Of a stretch of DNA of 64,000 nt, positions 55,376 through 63,331 are shown piece after piece (the stretch's first letter is position 1; every line of letters starts with the position of its first letter). Below the pieces are notes generated by a model that was given only the letters and a program-made list of their open reading frames with translations, made no database searches and had not been told where the DNA came from. The position numbers were made by a program, and so were the translations under genes. Source of the stretch: Rhizocola hellebori (GTDB lineage: Bacteria; Actinomycetota; Actinomycetes; Mycobacteriales; Micromonosporaceae); assembly GCF_016862955.1 (NCBI RefSeq), contig NZ_BONY01000032.1:1-64000 (forward strand). Direction: 5' to 3'.

Positions 55376-56013
55376 GCGACGGTCACCTGGCGCGGGGCGG
55401 AAGCGCGACCGGACGACACCCGTCGCGACAACGCGAGCAGCAATCCGGCTTGGGCCAGCGCGGCCACATGCGAGATTTCGTGCGCGACCAGTGTCGCGCC
55501 GGCCGCGATGTCGAAGGCGCTGGTCAGCGTGAGGCAGCCGGCCAGCACGAACGCGACCGGGACGAAGGCGCGGGCCCGTTCCGGCCACCAGGCCGCGAGC
55601 GCGAAGCCGACCGCGAGAGCGATGTCGAAGGACGCCGCCTCCCGGCTGGTGTGCAGATCCACCCCGGCCACGAGGAGACCCGGGATGGCCAGCGCCAGCT
55701 GGACCACGGCGGAGAGCCCGAGCGCGATCTGCAGGATCCGTTTGCGTCCGGCGAAGTCGGCTTGCCTCTGCTGCGCTACCGCGGCCAGGATCGGGGCGGT
55801 CAGGTCTGGTACCCCCATCGGCTGACGAATGATCAAGGTCACCTGTTCGGCGGCGGCCTGCCAGGCTCGGCAGTCCGCGCAGCCAGCTAGATGATCATCT
55901 AGGAGGGTGGCCTGGGTCAGGCCGGTGTCCTCAGCGTCCAGGCGAGCGGACAGCGCCGTGCGCATTTCCTCACAGCTCTGCGTCATGCGCGGGTAGTCGC
56001 TCGAAGAGGGCAT
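55372..56013 (-). CDS. Zinc-finger (ZAS) anti-sigma factor
   Basis: A 213-aa protein. The N-terminal part carries the anti-sigma zinc motif with DDHLAGCADCRAWQ (H-x3-C-x2-C). It is followed by about five TM helices and has a His in FDIAAGATLVAHEISHVAAL. ATG 56013 or ATG 55986 could start it; neither has a strong ribosome site. It is divergent from the ECF sigma gene across a 29-38-nt gap, so it is probably that factor's inhibitor. It is coupled by ATGA to the copper importer gene. Confidence 0.82.
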   Translation of the reverse strand: MPSSSDYPRMTQSCEEMRTALSARLDAEDTGLTQATLLDDHLAGCADCRAWQAAAEQVTLIIRQPMGVPDLTAPILAAVAQQRQADFAGRKRILQIALGLSAVVQLALAIPGLLVAGVDLHTSREAASFDIALAVGFALAAWWPERARAFVPVAFVLAGCLTLTSAFDIAAGATLVAHEISHVAALAQAGLLLALSRRVSSGRASAPRQVTVA

Positions 56014-56025
56014 CCAGTTCCCACG

Positions 56026-56036
56026 GTGTTGAACAC
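56026..56036. promoter_or_regulatory. Palindrome in the divergent sigma/anti-sigma gap
   Basis: GTGTT-G-AACAC is a perfect 11-bp palindrome in the only intergenic space between the divergent ECF sigma and anti-sigma/copper genes. It could be a shared operator. Confidence 0.35.
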
Positions 56037-56051
56037 GTAGGCTTGCTCACC

Positions 56052-56597
56052 GTGAACCCGCCGCCCGCCCTCGATGCGCCCACCCGCTGGGCCATCGCCG
56101 CGCGCGACGGCGACTCCGCAGCTCAGGTGGCTTTCGTGCGAGCCACCCAGGAAGAGGTGTGGCGTTTCGTAGCGGCGTTGGTCGATGTCAACGCCGCCGA
56201 TGATCTCACCCAGGAAACCTATCTGCGGGCCTTTCGCGCGCTGCCCCGGTTCGAGGCGCGGTCCAGCGTGCGCACCTGGCTGCTCGGGATCGCCCGGCGC
56301 ACCTGCGCGGACCATCTGCGAGCGGTGATCCGCAAACGCCGGCTCGAAGCCCGGCTGGCCACCGAGTCGCTGACCGAGTTGCCCCACCCCGATCCGTCCG
56401 GGCAGATCAGCGCTGCGGCCCTGCTCAACCGGCTTTCCGCGGCCAGACGTGAGGCTTTCGTGCTCACCCAGCTGCTCGGGCTGAGCTATGAGCAGGCGGC
56501 CGCGACCCTCGAGGTGCCGATCGGGACGATCCGATCCCGGGTGGCCCGCGCCCGAGCCGATCTTGTTGCCGACGTCGTTACGGCCTTAGCGGCATAA
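56052..56597 (+). CDS. ECF RNA polymerase sigma factor (SigC-like)
   Basis: A 181-aa ECF factor from GTG 56052 (a TTG at 56043 is also in frame). Region 2 has VWRFVAALVDVNAADDLTQETYLRAFRALPRF, and region 4 has LSAARREAFVLTQLLGLSYEQAAATLEVPIGTIRSRVARARADL. Size and sequence pattern resemble actinobacterial SigC-type factors. Its partner is the divergent ZAS protein, and copper genes sit on both sides, which suggests copper- or redox-linked control. Confidence 0.88.
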   Translation: MNPPPALDAPTRWAIAARDGDSAAQVAFVRATQEEVWRFVAALVDVNAADDLTQETYLRAFRALPRFEARSSVRTWLLGIARRTCADHLRAVIRKRRLEARLATESLTELPHPDPSGQISAAALLNRLSAARREAFVLTQLLGLSYEQAAATLEVPIGTIRSRVARARADLVADVVTALAA

Positions 56598-56633
56598 ATC
56601 GGGCCGCGCGTCGTCGCGTTCGAGGGGCAAGGC

Positions 56634-57140
56634 GTGAGTAAGTGGGATCGGGCCCAACCCTGGGTCAGTCTGCTCGTCCGGCTCGGGTTGGCCGGGATCT
56701 TCCTGGTCGCCGGAACGCTCAAGATCAGCGATCTGGAGGCGAACAGCCGCTCGGTGGTCGCCTATGAGTTGCTTCCCAACACCGTCGCGGTGACGGTCGG
56801 GCGGGTTCAGCCCTTCTTGGAGATCGCGCTCGGGCTTCTGCTCCTGATCGGCCTGGCCACCTACATCGCCGCGTGGATCAGCGCCGCGGTGCTGGTGGTC
56901 TTCATCGCAGCCATCTCGTCGGCCTGGGGCCGCGGTCTCAACATCGATTGCGGGTGCTTCAGCAAGGGTGGGGTTTTGGCTGAAGGCGAGACTCCGAACT
57001 ATCTGCCCAGCATTGCGTGGGATGTCCTTTATCTTGCTATGGCGATCTTTTTGATTGTGTACCCGATCAGCCGGTTCTCCCTCGACGGCTGGATCAATAG
57101 TCCGTCCATTGTGGATAGTGAGGGAAACGACAATGAATAA
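56634..57140 (+). CDS. MauE/DoxX-family redox membrane protein
   Basis: A 168-aa protein with four TM helices and the MauE/DoxX pattern (VRLGLAGIFLVAGTLKISDL, FLEIALGLLLLIGL). It has a CGC motif in NIDCGCFSKGG, matching family members with redox-active cysteines that supply electrons or disulfides to partner thiol enzymes. It overlaps the following DsbA-like gene by 8 nt, indicating that they work together. Confidence 0.85.
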   Translation: MSKWDRAQPWVSLLVRLGLAGIFLVAGTLKISDLEANSRSVVAYELLPNTVAVTVGRVQPFLEIALGLLLLIGLATYIAAWISAAVLVVFIAAISSAWGRGLNIDCGCFSKGGVLAEGETPNYLPSIAWDVLYLAMAIFLIVYPISRFSLDGWINSPSIVDSEGNDNE

Positions 57141-57873
57141 ACGGGATCGGGACAAGACGTCTGCCGCCCGGATGGTTCGCGAGCAGCTTGCCGCCGAGAA
57201 GCGCCGCAAACGGATGATCTGGACCACAGTCTTCGTCGTCTTCGGCGTGGCCATAGTCGGGATGGTCGCCTGGATGCTGCTGCTCAGCCACGAGGCGAGC
57301 GAGGTGCACACCCCGGCCAACGCCAACGCCGAAGGCAACGCGATCGTCACCGGCTCGGGGCCGGTCGTGGTCGAGGACTACATCGACTTCATCTGCCCGC
57401 ACTGCAAGACTTTTCACGATGAGACCAATGCGGCCATCAAACAGCTGGTCGCCGAAAACAAGATCACTTTGGTGCAGCATCCGGTGGCTTACCTGGACCG
57501 GTTCTCCAGCAACAAGTACTCCACCCGCGCCTCCGCCGCGTCGGCCTGCGCGGCGGACGGGGGCAAGTTCAACGAGTACGTCGACGTGCTCTTCGCCAAC
57601 CAGCCCGCCGAGGGCGGCGACGGCCCCACCGACGCCCAGCTCATCGAGTTCGGCAAGGGCATCGGGCTCGGCGACGACTTCGAAGCGTGCGTCAAGAGCA
57701 AGCGATACGTCAGCTGGGCCGGCAAGGTCAGCGACGACGCCACTAAGGCGGGTGTGACCGGTACCCCCACGGTGTTCGTCAATGGCAAGAAGATTCAGGG
57801 CGGTTCGGCCGCCATCCTCGCCGCTGTGGCCGCGGCATCCGGCGGACCGGTGCCGACGCCGTCTGCGAGTTAG
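57133..57873 (+). CDS. DsbA-like thiol-disulfide oxidoreductase
   Basis: ATG 57133 lies inside the end of the MauE-like gene. The 246-aa protein has a basic cytoplasmic start, one TM anchor (MIWTTVFVVFGVAIVGMVAWML), and an extracytoplasmic thioredoxin fold with active site DFICPHCKTFH. TGTPTVFVNGKKI supplies the cis-Pro loop. An additional Cys pair (SACAADGG and EACVKS) may form a structural disulfide. It oxidises thiols of secreted proteins, probably with MauE as partner. Confidence 0.93.
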   Translation: MNKRDRDKTSAARMVREQLAAEKRRKRMIWTTVFVVFGVAIVGMVAWMLLLSHEASEVHTPANANAEGNAIVTGSGPVVVEDYIDFICPHCKTFHDETNAAIKQLVAENKITLVQHPVAYLDRFSSNKYSTRASAASACAADGGKFNEYVDVLFANQPAEGGDGPTDAQLIEFGKGIGLGDDFEACVKSKRYVSWAGKVSDDATKAGVTGTPTVFVNGKKIQGGSAAILAAVAAASGGPVPTPSAS

Positions 57874-57884
57874 CATCAGCACTC

Positions 57885-59012
57885 ATGCTGACGCGAAAGG
57901 TGGGTGCCACGCTGGCCGTGGCACTCACCCTGATCCTCTCCACCGCCTCCCCGGCCTTCGCCCATGGCGCAGACGCACCCGACGCGACCAACTACCGCAG
58001 CGCCATCACCAGCACCCCCGCGCTCGACGGGCTGGAAATCCGCACCATCGAGGCGGGCGCACGGCTTCAGCTGACCAACCGGACAGGGCGCAACATCGAG
58101 GTTCTCGGCTATCAGGGTGAGCCCTATCTCGAGATCCGGCCCGACGGTGTCTATGAGAACTTCCACTCCCCCGCCACGTACCTGAACATCACCATCGCGC
58201 ACGTGGACCCGCCGGCCCACGCCGACCCGACCGTTCCGCCGGTCTGGAACAAGGTCTCCGACGAGCCGATGTACCGCTGGCACGACCAGCGCGCCCTGTG
58301 GACCTCACCGCAGCAGCCCGATGTCGTCCGGGCCGACCCCGGCCGGGAGCACCACCTGCGGGACTGGACCGTCCCGATGCGGGTGGACGCCACACCTCTT
58401 CAGCTCAAGGGAACCCTCGACTGGGTACCGCCGGGGGCCTCCTGGCTGTGGTGGCTCGCCGCCATCGGCGGTGGCGCGCTGCTGGCTCTGCTCGGCCTCA
58501 CCGCCCGCCCCCGCGTCCCGCTGGCTCTGCTCGCCATCGCCGCTGGCGCGGTCGGCCTGGTCTACGCGGTCGGCCGGGAGCTCGACGCCGGGTATTCGTC
58601 GGCGCTGCCCATCCTCGGCCAGCTCTTCACCGCCCAGCTCTGGAACACGGTCACCTCGCTGGTCGCTATCGCGGCCGGCATCTATGCGCTGACCAAACCC
58701 AAGGGCGACGGCGATTTCGCGCTGGCCCTCGGCGGTGCGGCGGTGGGCCTGTTCGCCGGAATGACCAACGCGGCGGTCTTCCACCGTTCGATCACCCCGC
58801 TGCCCTGGGGCACCACCACCGCCCGGCTTCTGGTGGCCGCGGTAATAGCGCTCGGCGCCGGAGTGGCCGTGGCCGCGATGCTCCGCCTGCGCGGCACCGC
58901 CCCACCCCCATCAGAGCCCGCCGTCCTCACGGCCCTACCGCCAGCAGAGCCCGCCGTCCCCACCGCAGCCGAACCCCCGGCCGCATCCGCCCCGCCAGCC
59001 CCGCCCGCGTAG
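57885..59012 (+). CDS. Exported membrane protein with predicted N-terminal histidine; possible copper protein
   Basis: A 375-aa protein starting 11 nt after the DsbA-like gene. It has a signal peptide (MLTRKVGATLAVALTLILST, cleavage after SPAFA) that would leave HGADAPDATNYRS as the mature N terminus. A beta-rich domain follows (about 30-190: YQGEPYLEIRPDGVYENFHSPATYLN, then HVDPPAHADPTVPP and RWHDQRALW, rich in His), then about five TM helices and a Pro/Ala-rich tail. I do not recognise a named family. The N-terminal His and genomic setting beside CopC and YcnI suggest copper binding. Confidence 0.65.
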   Translation: MLTRKVGATLAVALTLILSTASPAFAHGADAPDATNYRSAITSTPALDGLEIRTIEAGARLQLTNRTGRNIEVLGYQGEPYLEIRPDGVYENFHSPATYLNITIAHVDPPAHADPTVPPVWNKVSDEPMYRWHDQRALWTSPQQPDVVRADPGREHHLRDWTVPMRVDATPLQLKGTLDWVPPGASWLWWLAAIGGGALLALLGLTARPRVPLALLAIAAGAVGLVYAVGRELDAGYSSALPILGQLFTAQLWNTVTSLVAIAAGIYALTKPKGDGDFALALGGAAVGLFAGMTNAAVFHRSITPLPWGTTTARLLVAAVIALGAGVAVAAMLRLRGTAPPPSEPAVLTALPPAEPAVPTAAEPPAASAPPAPPA

Positions 59013-59215
59013 CCCGCGGCGCTGGCACAGCGGCGCGGGACCCCCGCCGCATCCGCCCTCGCCCGCGTAGCCCCCGGGCCGGCTCAGCGGCGTGGAACCC
59101 CCGGCCGCATCGGCCCCGTCAGCCCCGCCCGTGTTGCCCCCGGGCTGGCTAGCGGCGTGGGGACCCGCCGCTTCGGCCCCACCCGCATAGCCCCCGGCGC
59201 CGGCTCAGCGGCGGG
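59003..59215. repeat. Four degenerate tandem repeats spanning two gene ends
   Basis: Copies beginning with (G/A)CCCGCGTAG-like sequence start near 59003, 59061, 59127 and 59181 (spacing 54-66 nt). Each continues with GCCCCCGG..GGCT(C)AGCGGCG. The first contains the stop codon of the 57885 gene and the last contains the stop of the dehydrogenase on the other strand. It resembles the unit at 24093-24297 in style and position, though not in sequence. Confidence 0.7.
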
Positions 59216-60221
59216 GATCGATGTGGAGTTTCGGGGCGTGGCCCCACTGCGCCCGTCGGCGACCGGCGAGGACCTCGGCGACGTCGTCGAGGCCGACGGT
59301 GGCGGCTATGAGTGGATGCGGGTCTACCACGCCTGAGGCGTAGAGGTCGACGGCGCCGGCCAGGCCGCCCGATCCGCTGAGCACGCCCACGACGGTGACG
59401 TCCTTCAGCGCGATGGCGCGGGTATCGATCGTGCTCGGCTCACCGGACAGTCCAATGTAGACAACTCGGCGGCCGGGCTCGACCAGATCGAGCGCGAGCG
59501 CGGGCAGGGCGGGCGCGTTGGAGGCGTCGATGACCGCGTCCCAGCGCAGCGCGGGCAGGGTGTCGGCCGTCCACGTGTTCGGAAAGCCAAGGCCACGCGC
59601 GAAATCGAGGGCTGGACCGGGCAGACCGAGCAGATGGACTTCGGCGCCCTGCGCCCTGGCGAACTGGGCGGCCAGCAAACCGATGGTGCCCGGACCGAGC
59701 ACCAGCAGCCGGTCACCGGCCGCGAGCGCAGCGGCGCGGACTGCCCGCAGAGCATTGCCGCCCGGCTCGACGAGCGCGCCCAGGGTGGCGTCGACGTTGT
59801 CCGGCAAGGTTTGCAGAGCACGAGCCGGGACGAGGAGCCGCTCGGCGAGCGCGCCGGGCCACCCGTTGCGGATGCCTGTCTCGAACCGGTCGGCACACAG
59901 ATGCTGCCGGCCCGCGGCGCATCGCGGGCAATGGCCGCAGCCGAGCATGGTGTCGCCGGTGACCCGCTTTCCCAGCCACGCCGGATCGGCTCCGGCCCCC
60001 ACCGAAGAGACGACACCGCACCACTCATGACCTATCCGGATCGGGTAAGCCGCTTGGCCCGTATGGAGATAGACCATCTCACCGGAGTAGAACTCCATGT
60101 CCGTGCCGCATACGCCGGCACGCTCCACATCAACGACCACTTCCCGCGCTCCCGGCACGGGCTCCTCGACCTGTTGCACCTCCGCGCGGCCCGGCCCGGT
60201 AATGACAAAGGCGCGCATCAC
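59205..60221 (-). CDS. Zinc-dependent medium-chain alcohol dehydrogenase
   Basis: A 338-aa MDR enzyme. Catalytic zinc: CGTDMEFYSG and IGHEWCGVV. Structural zinc: LGCGHCPRCAAGRQHLC. NAD-binding: LLVLGPGTIGLLAAQFA. It resembles sorbitol or threonine dehydrogenase-like sugar oxidases. The start ATG overlaps the IclR stop (ATGA). With the divergent dehydratase it probably oxidises a sugar or sugar acid. Confidence 0.9.
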   Translation of the reverse strand: MMRAFVITGPGRAEVQQVEEPVPGAREVVVDVERAGVCGTDMEFYSGEMVYLHTGQAAYPIRIGHEWCGVVSSVGAGADPAWLGKRVTGDTMLGCGHCPRCAAGRQHLCADRFETGIRNGWPGALAERLLVPARALQTLPDNVDATLGALVEPGGNALRAVRAAALAAGDRLLVLGPGTIGLLAAQFARAQGAEVHLLGLPGPALDFARGLGFPNTWTADTLPALRWDAVIDASNAPALPALALDLVEPGRRVVYIGLSGEPSTIDTRAIALKDVTVVGVLSGSGGLAGAVDLYASGVVDPHPLIAATVGLDDVAEVLAGRRRAQWGHAPKLHIDPRR

Positions 60222-61006
60222 TGGTGAACCGACCCCGCGACAGCGGCTCGGATCAGGTCAACGCCGGCGACCAGCTGGGTGAGCGGCGTGCGGTAGGCGG
60301 GCGCGGAGACGCTGACCGCTCCGGAGGGCATCGTGGGCGAGGTGAGAAAGGCCGGCACGGCAAGGCAAACGATGCCGGGCTCGTTCTCCTGATCGTCGAC
60401 GCTGTAGCCGCGCTCGCGGATCGCTTGCAGCTCTTGGGCAAGCGCCCGCGCGGTGACGATGGTGTTTTCGGTGCGGCGCTCCAGCTCGCGTTCTCCTAGC
60501 CACCGGGCGACCGCGGCTTCGTCGGGCAGCAGATAGCTGAGCAACAGCTTGCCGACCGCGGTGCTGTGGGTGGGGTTGCGCCCGCCGATGGTGGAGGTCA
60601 GCCGCACCGCGCCGGTGGACGGATCCACCTTCGAGCGGTAGACAACGGTCGCGGCGTCGAGGACCGCATAGTGGGCGGACTCCCCGAAATGGTCTGCCAG
60701 CATGCGAAGGGCGGGCTGGACGCGGACATGGTCGGGTCGCGCTTCGTGATGGGCGAAGGCGAGCCGGAGGAACTCGTCGCCCAGCACATATCTTCCGCGG
60801 CCGTCGAGCGCGGCGAATCCGGCGCGGCGCAACGCGGCCAGCGCGCGGTGGGCGGTCGGCTTGGGGCTGTTGACGGCTCGGGCCAGCTCATCGAGGCCCA
60901 CACCGTCGGAATGGCGCGCAAGCTCGGCGAGAACGGCCAGCACCCGGTCTGCGCCGACCAGGCTTTTGGCCTGTTCCCCGATCGTCTCGCTTGGAGTATC
61001 GTCCAC
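60218..61006 (-). CDS. IclR-family transcriptional regulator
   Basis: A 262-aa regulator with GTG start at 61006. The N-terminal winged helix is GLDELARAVNSPKPTAHRALAALRRAGFAALDGRGRYVLGDEF. The C-terminal ligand domain has RLTSTIGGRNPTHSTAVGKLLLSYL and SVDDQENEPGIVCLAVP. It is divergent from the dehydratase and coupled to the dehydrogenase, so it probably senses their substrate. Confidence 0.93.
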   Translation of the reverse strand: MDDTPSETIGEQAKSLVGADRVLAVLAELARHSDGVGLDELARAVNSPKPTAHRALAALRRAGFAALDGRGRYVLGDEFLRLAFAHHEARPDHVRVQPALRMLADHFGESAHYAVLDAATVVYRSKVDPSTGAVRLTSTIGGRNPTHSTAVGKLLLSYLLPDEAAVARWLGERELERRTENTIVTARALAQELQAIRERGYSVDDQENEPGIVCLAVPAFLTSPTMPSGAVSVSAPAYRTPLTQLVAGVDLIRAAVAGSVHQ

Positions 61007-61016
61007 GGTGTTTCGG

Positions 61017-61040
61017 ATAGTAGACCCTCTTTCAAACTAT
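61017..61040. promoter_or_regulatory. Probable IclR operator
   Basis: ATAGT (61017-61021) and ACTAT (61036-61040) are inverted around a CCCTCTTTCA centre, within the 48-nt gap between the divergent iclR and dehydratase genes. The area is AT-rich compared with its surroundings. Confidence 0.4.
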
Positions 61041-61054
61041 TGGAAGAAGTGCCG

Positions 61055-62770
61055 ATGACCGAGCTGCGCAGCGACGCCTGGTACGCCACTGGCGGCCGCA
61101 ACGCCTACATCCATCGCGCCTGGATGCGCCGGGGCCTGCCCGACTCCGCTTTCCAGGGCCGGCCACAGATCGCGATCGCCAACACCGCCTCCGATCTGGC
61201 CCCGTGCAACAGCCACCTCAACGAGGTCGCCGAGCACGTCAAGCGCGGCGTTTGGGAGGCGGGCGGCGTCCCGCACAACCTGCCGGTGGTGTCCATCGGC
61301 GAGACCCAGGTGCGGCCGACCGCGATGCTGTGGCGCAACATGGCCGCGATGGCCATCGAGGAAATGTTGCGCGCCAACCCGATTGACGCGGTCGTCCTGC
61401 TCGGTGGCTGCGACAAGACCATCCCCTCGCTGCTGATGGCGGCCGCCTCGGTCGACCTGCCCGCACTGGTGGTGCCCGGTGGTCCCATGCTGACGGGCAC
61501 CTTCCGGGGCGCGCCCTTGGGTTGCGGCACCGATGTTTGGCGGCTGTCCGAAGAGGTTCGGGCGGGAAGCCTGCCGGAGCAAGCGTTTCTGCAGTCCGAT
61601 TCCTCGATGATCCGCAGCCGGGGTCACTGCAACACCATGGGCACCGCCTCCACGATGGGCCTGCTCGCCGAATCGCTTGGCATGACCTTGCCCGGAAGCT
61701 CTGGGATCCCCGCCGCGGACAGCCGGCTGCTGACCCGGGCCCACGAGGCCGGGCGAGTGATCGTCGATATGGTCGCCCGCGATCTGCGGCCGAGCCAGGT
61801 GATCACCACCGGGTCGTTCCACAACGCAATCGTGGCGCTCGCCGCGATCGGCGGCTCCACCAATGCGGTGGTGCATCTACTGGCCCTGGCCGGGCGGCTC
61901 AACGTGCCGCTGACGCTCGACGACTTCGATCGGGTCGGCGCAGACGTGCCGCTCCTGGTCGACCTGCAGCCCGCGGGCAGATTCCTCATGGAAGACCTTT
62001 ACCGCGCGGGCGGGCTGGCGGCTGTGCTGCGCCAGGTTGTCGATCTGCTCGACCACGATGCGGTGACCGTGCTCGGCGCGCCATTGGTCGATTCGCTGGC
62101 CGACGCCGAGATCTGGGACAGGGAAGTGATCCGCCTTCGCGACGAGCCGCTGCAGCCGAAGGCGGGCATCGCGGTGCTGCGTGGCAACCTGGCCCCCAAC
62201 GGCGCGATCATCAAGCCGGCCGCCGCTTCTGCGCACCTGCTGCGCCACCGCGGCCGTGCCGTGGTCTTCGACTCGATCGAAGACTTCCATGCCCGCATCG
62301 ACGACCCCGACCTCGAGGTGGATGCCGACTCGGTGCTGGTGCTGCGCGGGTGCGGTCCCAAGGGCTATCCCGGCATGCCCGAGGTCTCCAATATGCCGCT
62401 ACCCACCAAGCTGCTCAAACAGGGCGTGCGCGATGTGGTCCGGGTCTGCGATGGACGGATGAGCGGCACCGCCTATGGCACCGTGGTGCTGCATGTCGCG
62501 CCCGAGGCCGCCGCCGGGGGTCCGCTCGACAAGGTCCAAACCGGAGACTGGATCATTCTCGATGTCGGGGCCCGCCGTCTCGACATCGATCTGCCTCAGC
62601 AGGATCTCGATGCCCGTGAGCCGTCGCAGGCGATGCGCGACCGCTTGGCCACACCGCGCCGGGGCTGGGAATGGCTTTACGTCAACACGGTGATGGGGGC
62701 CGACACCGGCGCCGATTGCGACTTCCTCATCGGCTCCAGCGGCAACCGGGTCTCGCGCGAGTCGCATTGA
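61055..62770 (+). CDS. IlvD/Edd-family dehydratase (probable sugar-acid dehydratase)
   Basis: ATG 61055 with GGAAG 8 nt upstream (GTG 61049 is possible); the open frame upstream lies inside iclR and is not coding. The 571-aa Fe-S enzyme has SDLAPCNSHLNEVAEHVKRG, LGGCDKTIPSLLMA, RGHCNTMGTASTMG (cluster cysteines) and GGSTNAVVHLLAL. The C-terminal domain carries RGNLAPNGAIIKPAA and CDGRMSGTAYGTVVLHVAPE. The gene pair with an MDR dehydrogenase and an IclR regulator points to a sugar-acid dehydratase (pentonate/hexonate type) rather than branched-chain amino-acid synthesis. Confidence 0.9.
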   Translation: MTELRSDAWYATGGRNAYIHRAWMRRGLPDSAFQGRPQIAIANTASDLAPCNSHLNEVAEHVKRGVWEAGGVPHNLPVVSIGETQVRPTAMLWRNMAAMAIEEMLRANPIDAVVLLGGCDKTIPSLLMAAASVDLPALVVPGGPMLTGTFRGAPLGCGTDVWRLSEEVRAGSLPEQAFLQSDSSMIRSRGHCNTMGTASTMGLLAESLGMTLPGSSGIPAADSRLLTRAHEAGRVIVDMVARDLRPSQVITTGSFHNAIVALAAIGGSTNAVVHLLALAGRLNVPLTLDDFDRVGADVPLLVDLQPAGRFLMEDLYRAGGLAAVLRQVVDLLDHDAVTVLGAPLVDSLADAEIWDREVIRLRDEPLQPKAGIAVLRGNLAPNGAIIKPAAASAHLLRHRGRAVVFDSIEDFHARIDDPDLEVDADSVLVLRGCGPKGYPGMPEVSNMPLPTKLLKQGVRDVVRVCDGRMSGTAYGTVVLHVAPEAAAGGPLDKVQTGDWIILDVGARRLDIDLPQQDLDAREPSQAMRDRLATPRRGWEWLYVNTVMGADTGADCDFLIGSSGNRVSRESH

Positions 62771-62821
62771 CCCAACCTCGGTGACCGCCCGGCCGTGTAC
62801 CACACGAGAACGGGAGGTCCT

Positions 62822-63331
62822 GTGGATCCTTATGAGGGGTTCCGCGAATTCGTGCTGGCTCGCGGGCCGGCTCTGTCGCGGGCCGCGTACCTGCTGACCG
62901 GTAACCGGACCCAGGCCGAGGAACTGGTCCAGGCGGCGCTGGTGAAGGCCGCGGTGCGCTGGCGGCGCCTCTCTACCGGGGGCAATCCGGAGGCCTACGT
63001 CCGCAAGATCATGGTGAATGACCACATCAGCTGGTGGCGCAGGTTCGCCCGGCGCGAGCTGCCCGAGACCAGCGCCCGCGAGCAGGCCGTGCACGATCAG
63101 TCCGACCGCACTGCGCAGCGGATCGACCTCGCCGCCGCGCTGGCGAAGCTCCCGGCGCGACAGCGTGCGGTCATCGTGCTGCGGTTCTACCAGGATCTGT
63201 CCGAAGCGGAAACAGCCGCAGCCATGGGTTGCGCCGTCGGTACGGTGAAAAGCCAGACCTCCGACGCCTTGGCCAAGTTGCGCCGCCTCATCCACACCGG
63301 GGCGGACGAGACCGTGGAGGTCGGGAAATGA
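62822..63331 (+). CDS. SigE-family ECF sigma factor
   Basis: GTG 62822 with GGAGG 5 nt upstream. The 169-aa factor begins DPYEGFREFVLARGPALSRAAYLLTGNRTQAEELVQ (region 2), and region 4 contains LPARQRAVIVLRFYQDLSEAETAAAMGCAVGTVKSQTSDALAKLRR. Standard actinobacterial SigE-like group. It overlaps its downstream partner by 4 nt (ATGA). Confidence 0.92.
   Translation: MDPYEGFREFVLARGPALSRAAYLLTGNRTQAEELVQAALVKAAVRWRRLSTGGNPEAYVRKIMVNDHISWWRRFARRELPETSAREQAVHDQSDRTAQRIDLAAALAKLPARQRAVIVLRFYQDLSEAETAAAMGCAVGTVKSQTSDALAKLRRLIHTGADETVEVGK

Noticed and set aside
60566-61054. N-terminal extension of the dehydratase
   Set aside because: It lies inside the divergent iclR gene; the family N terminus begins at 61055.
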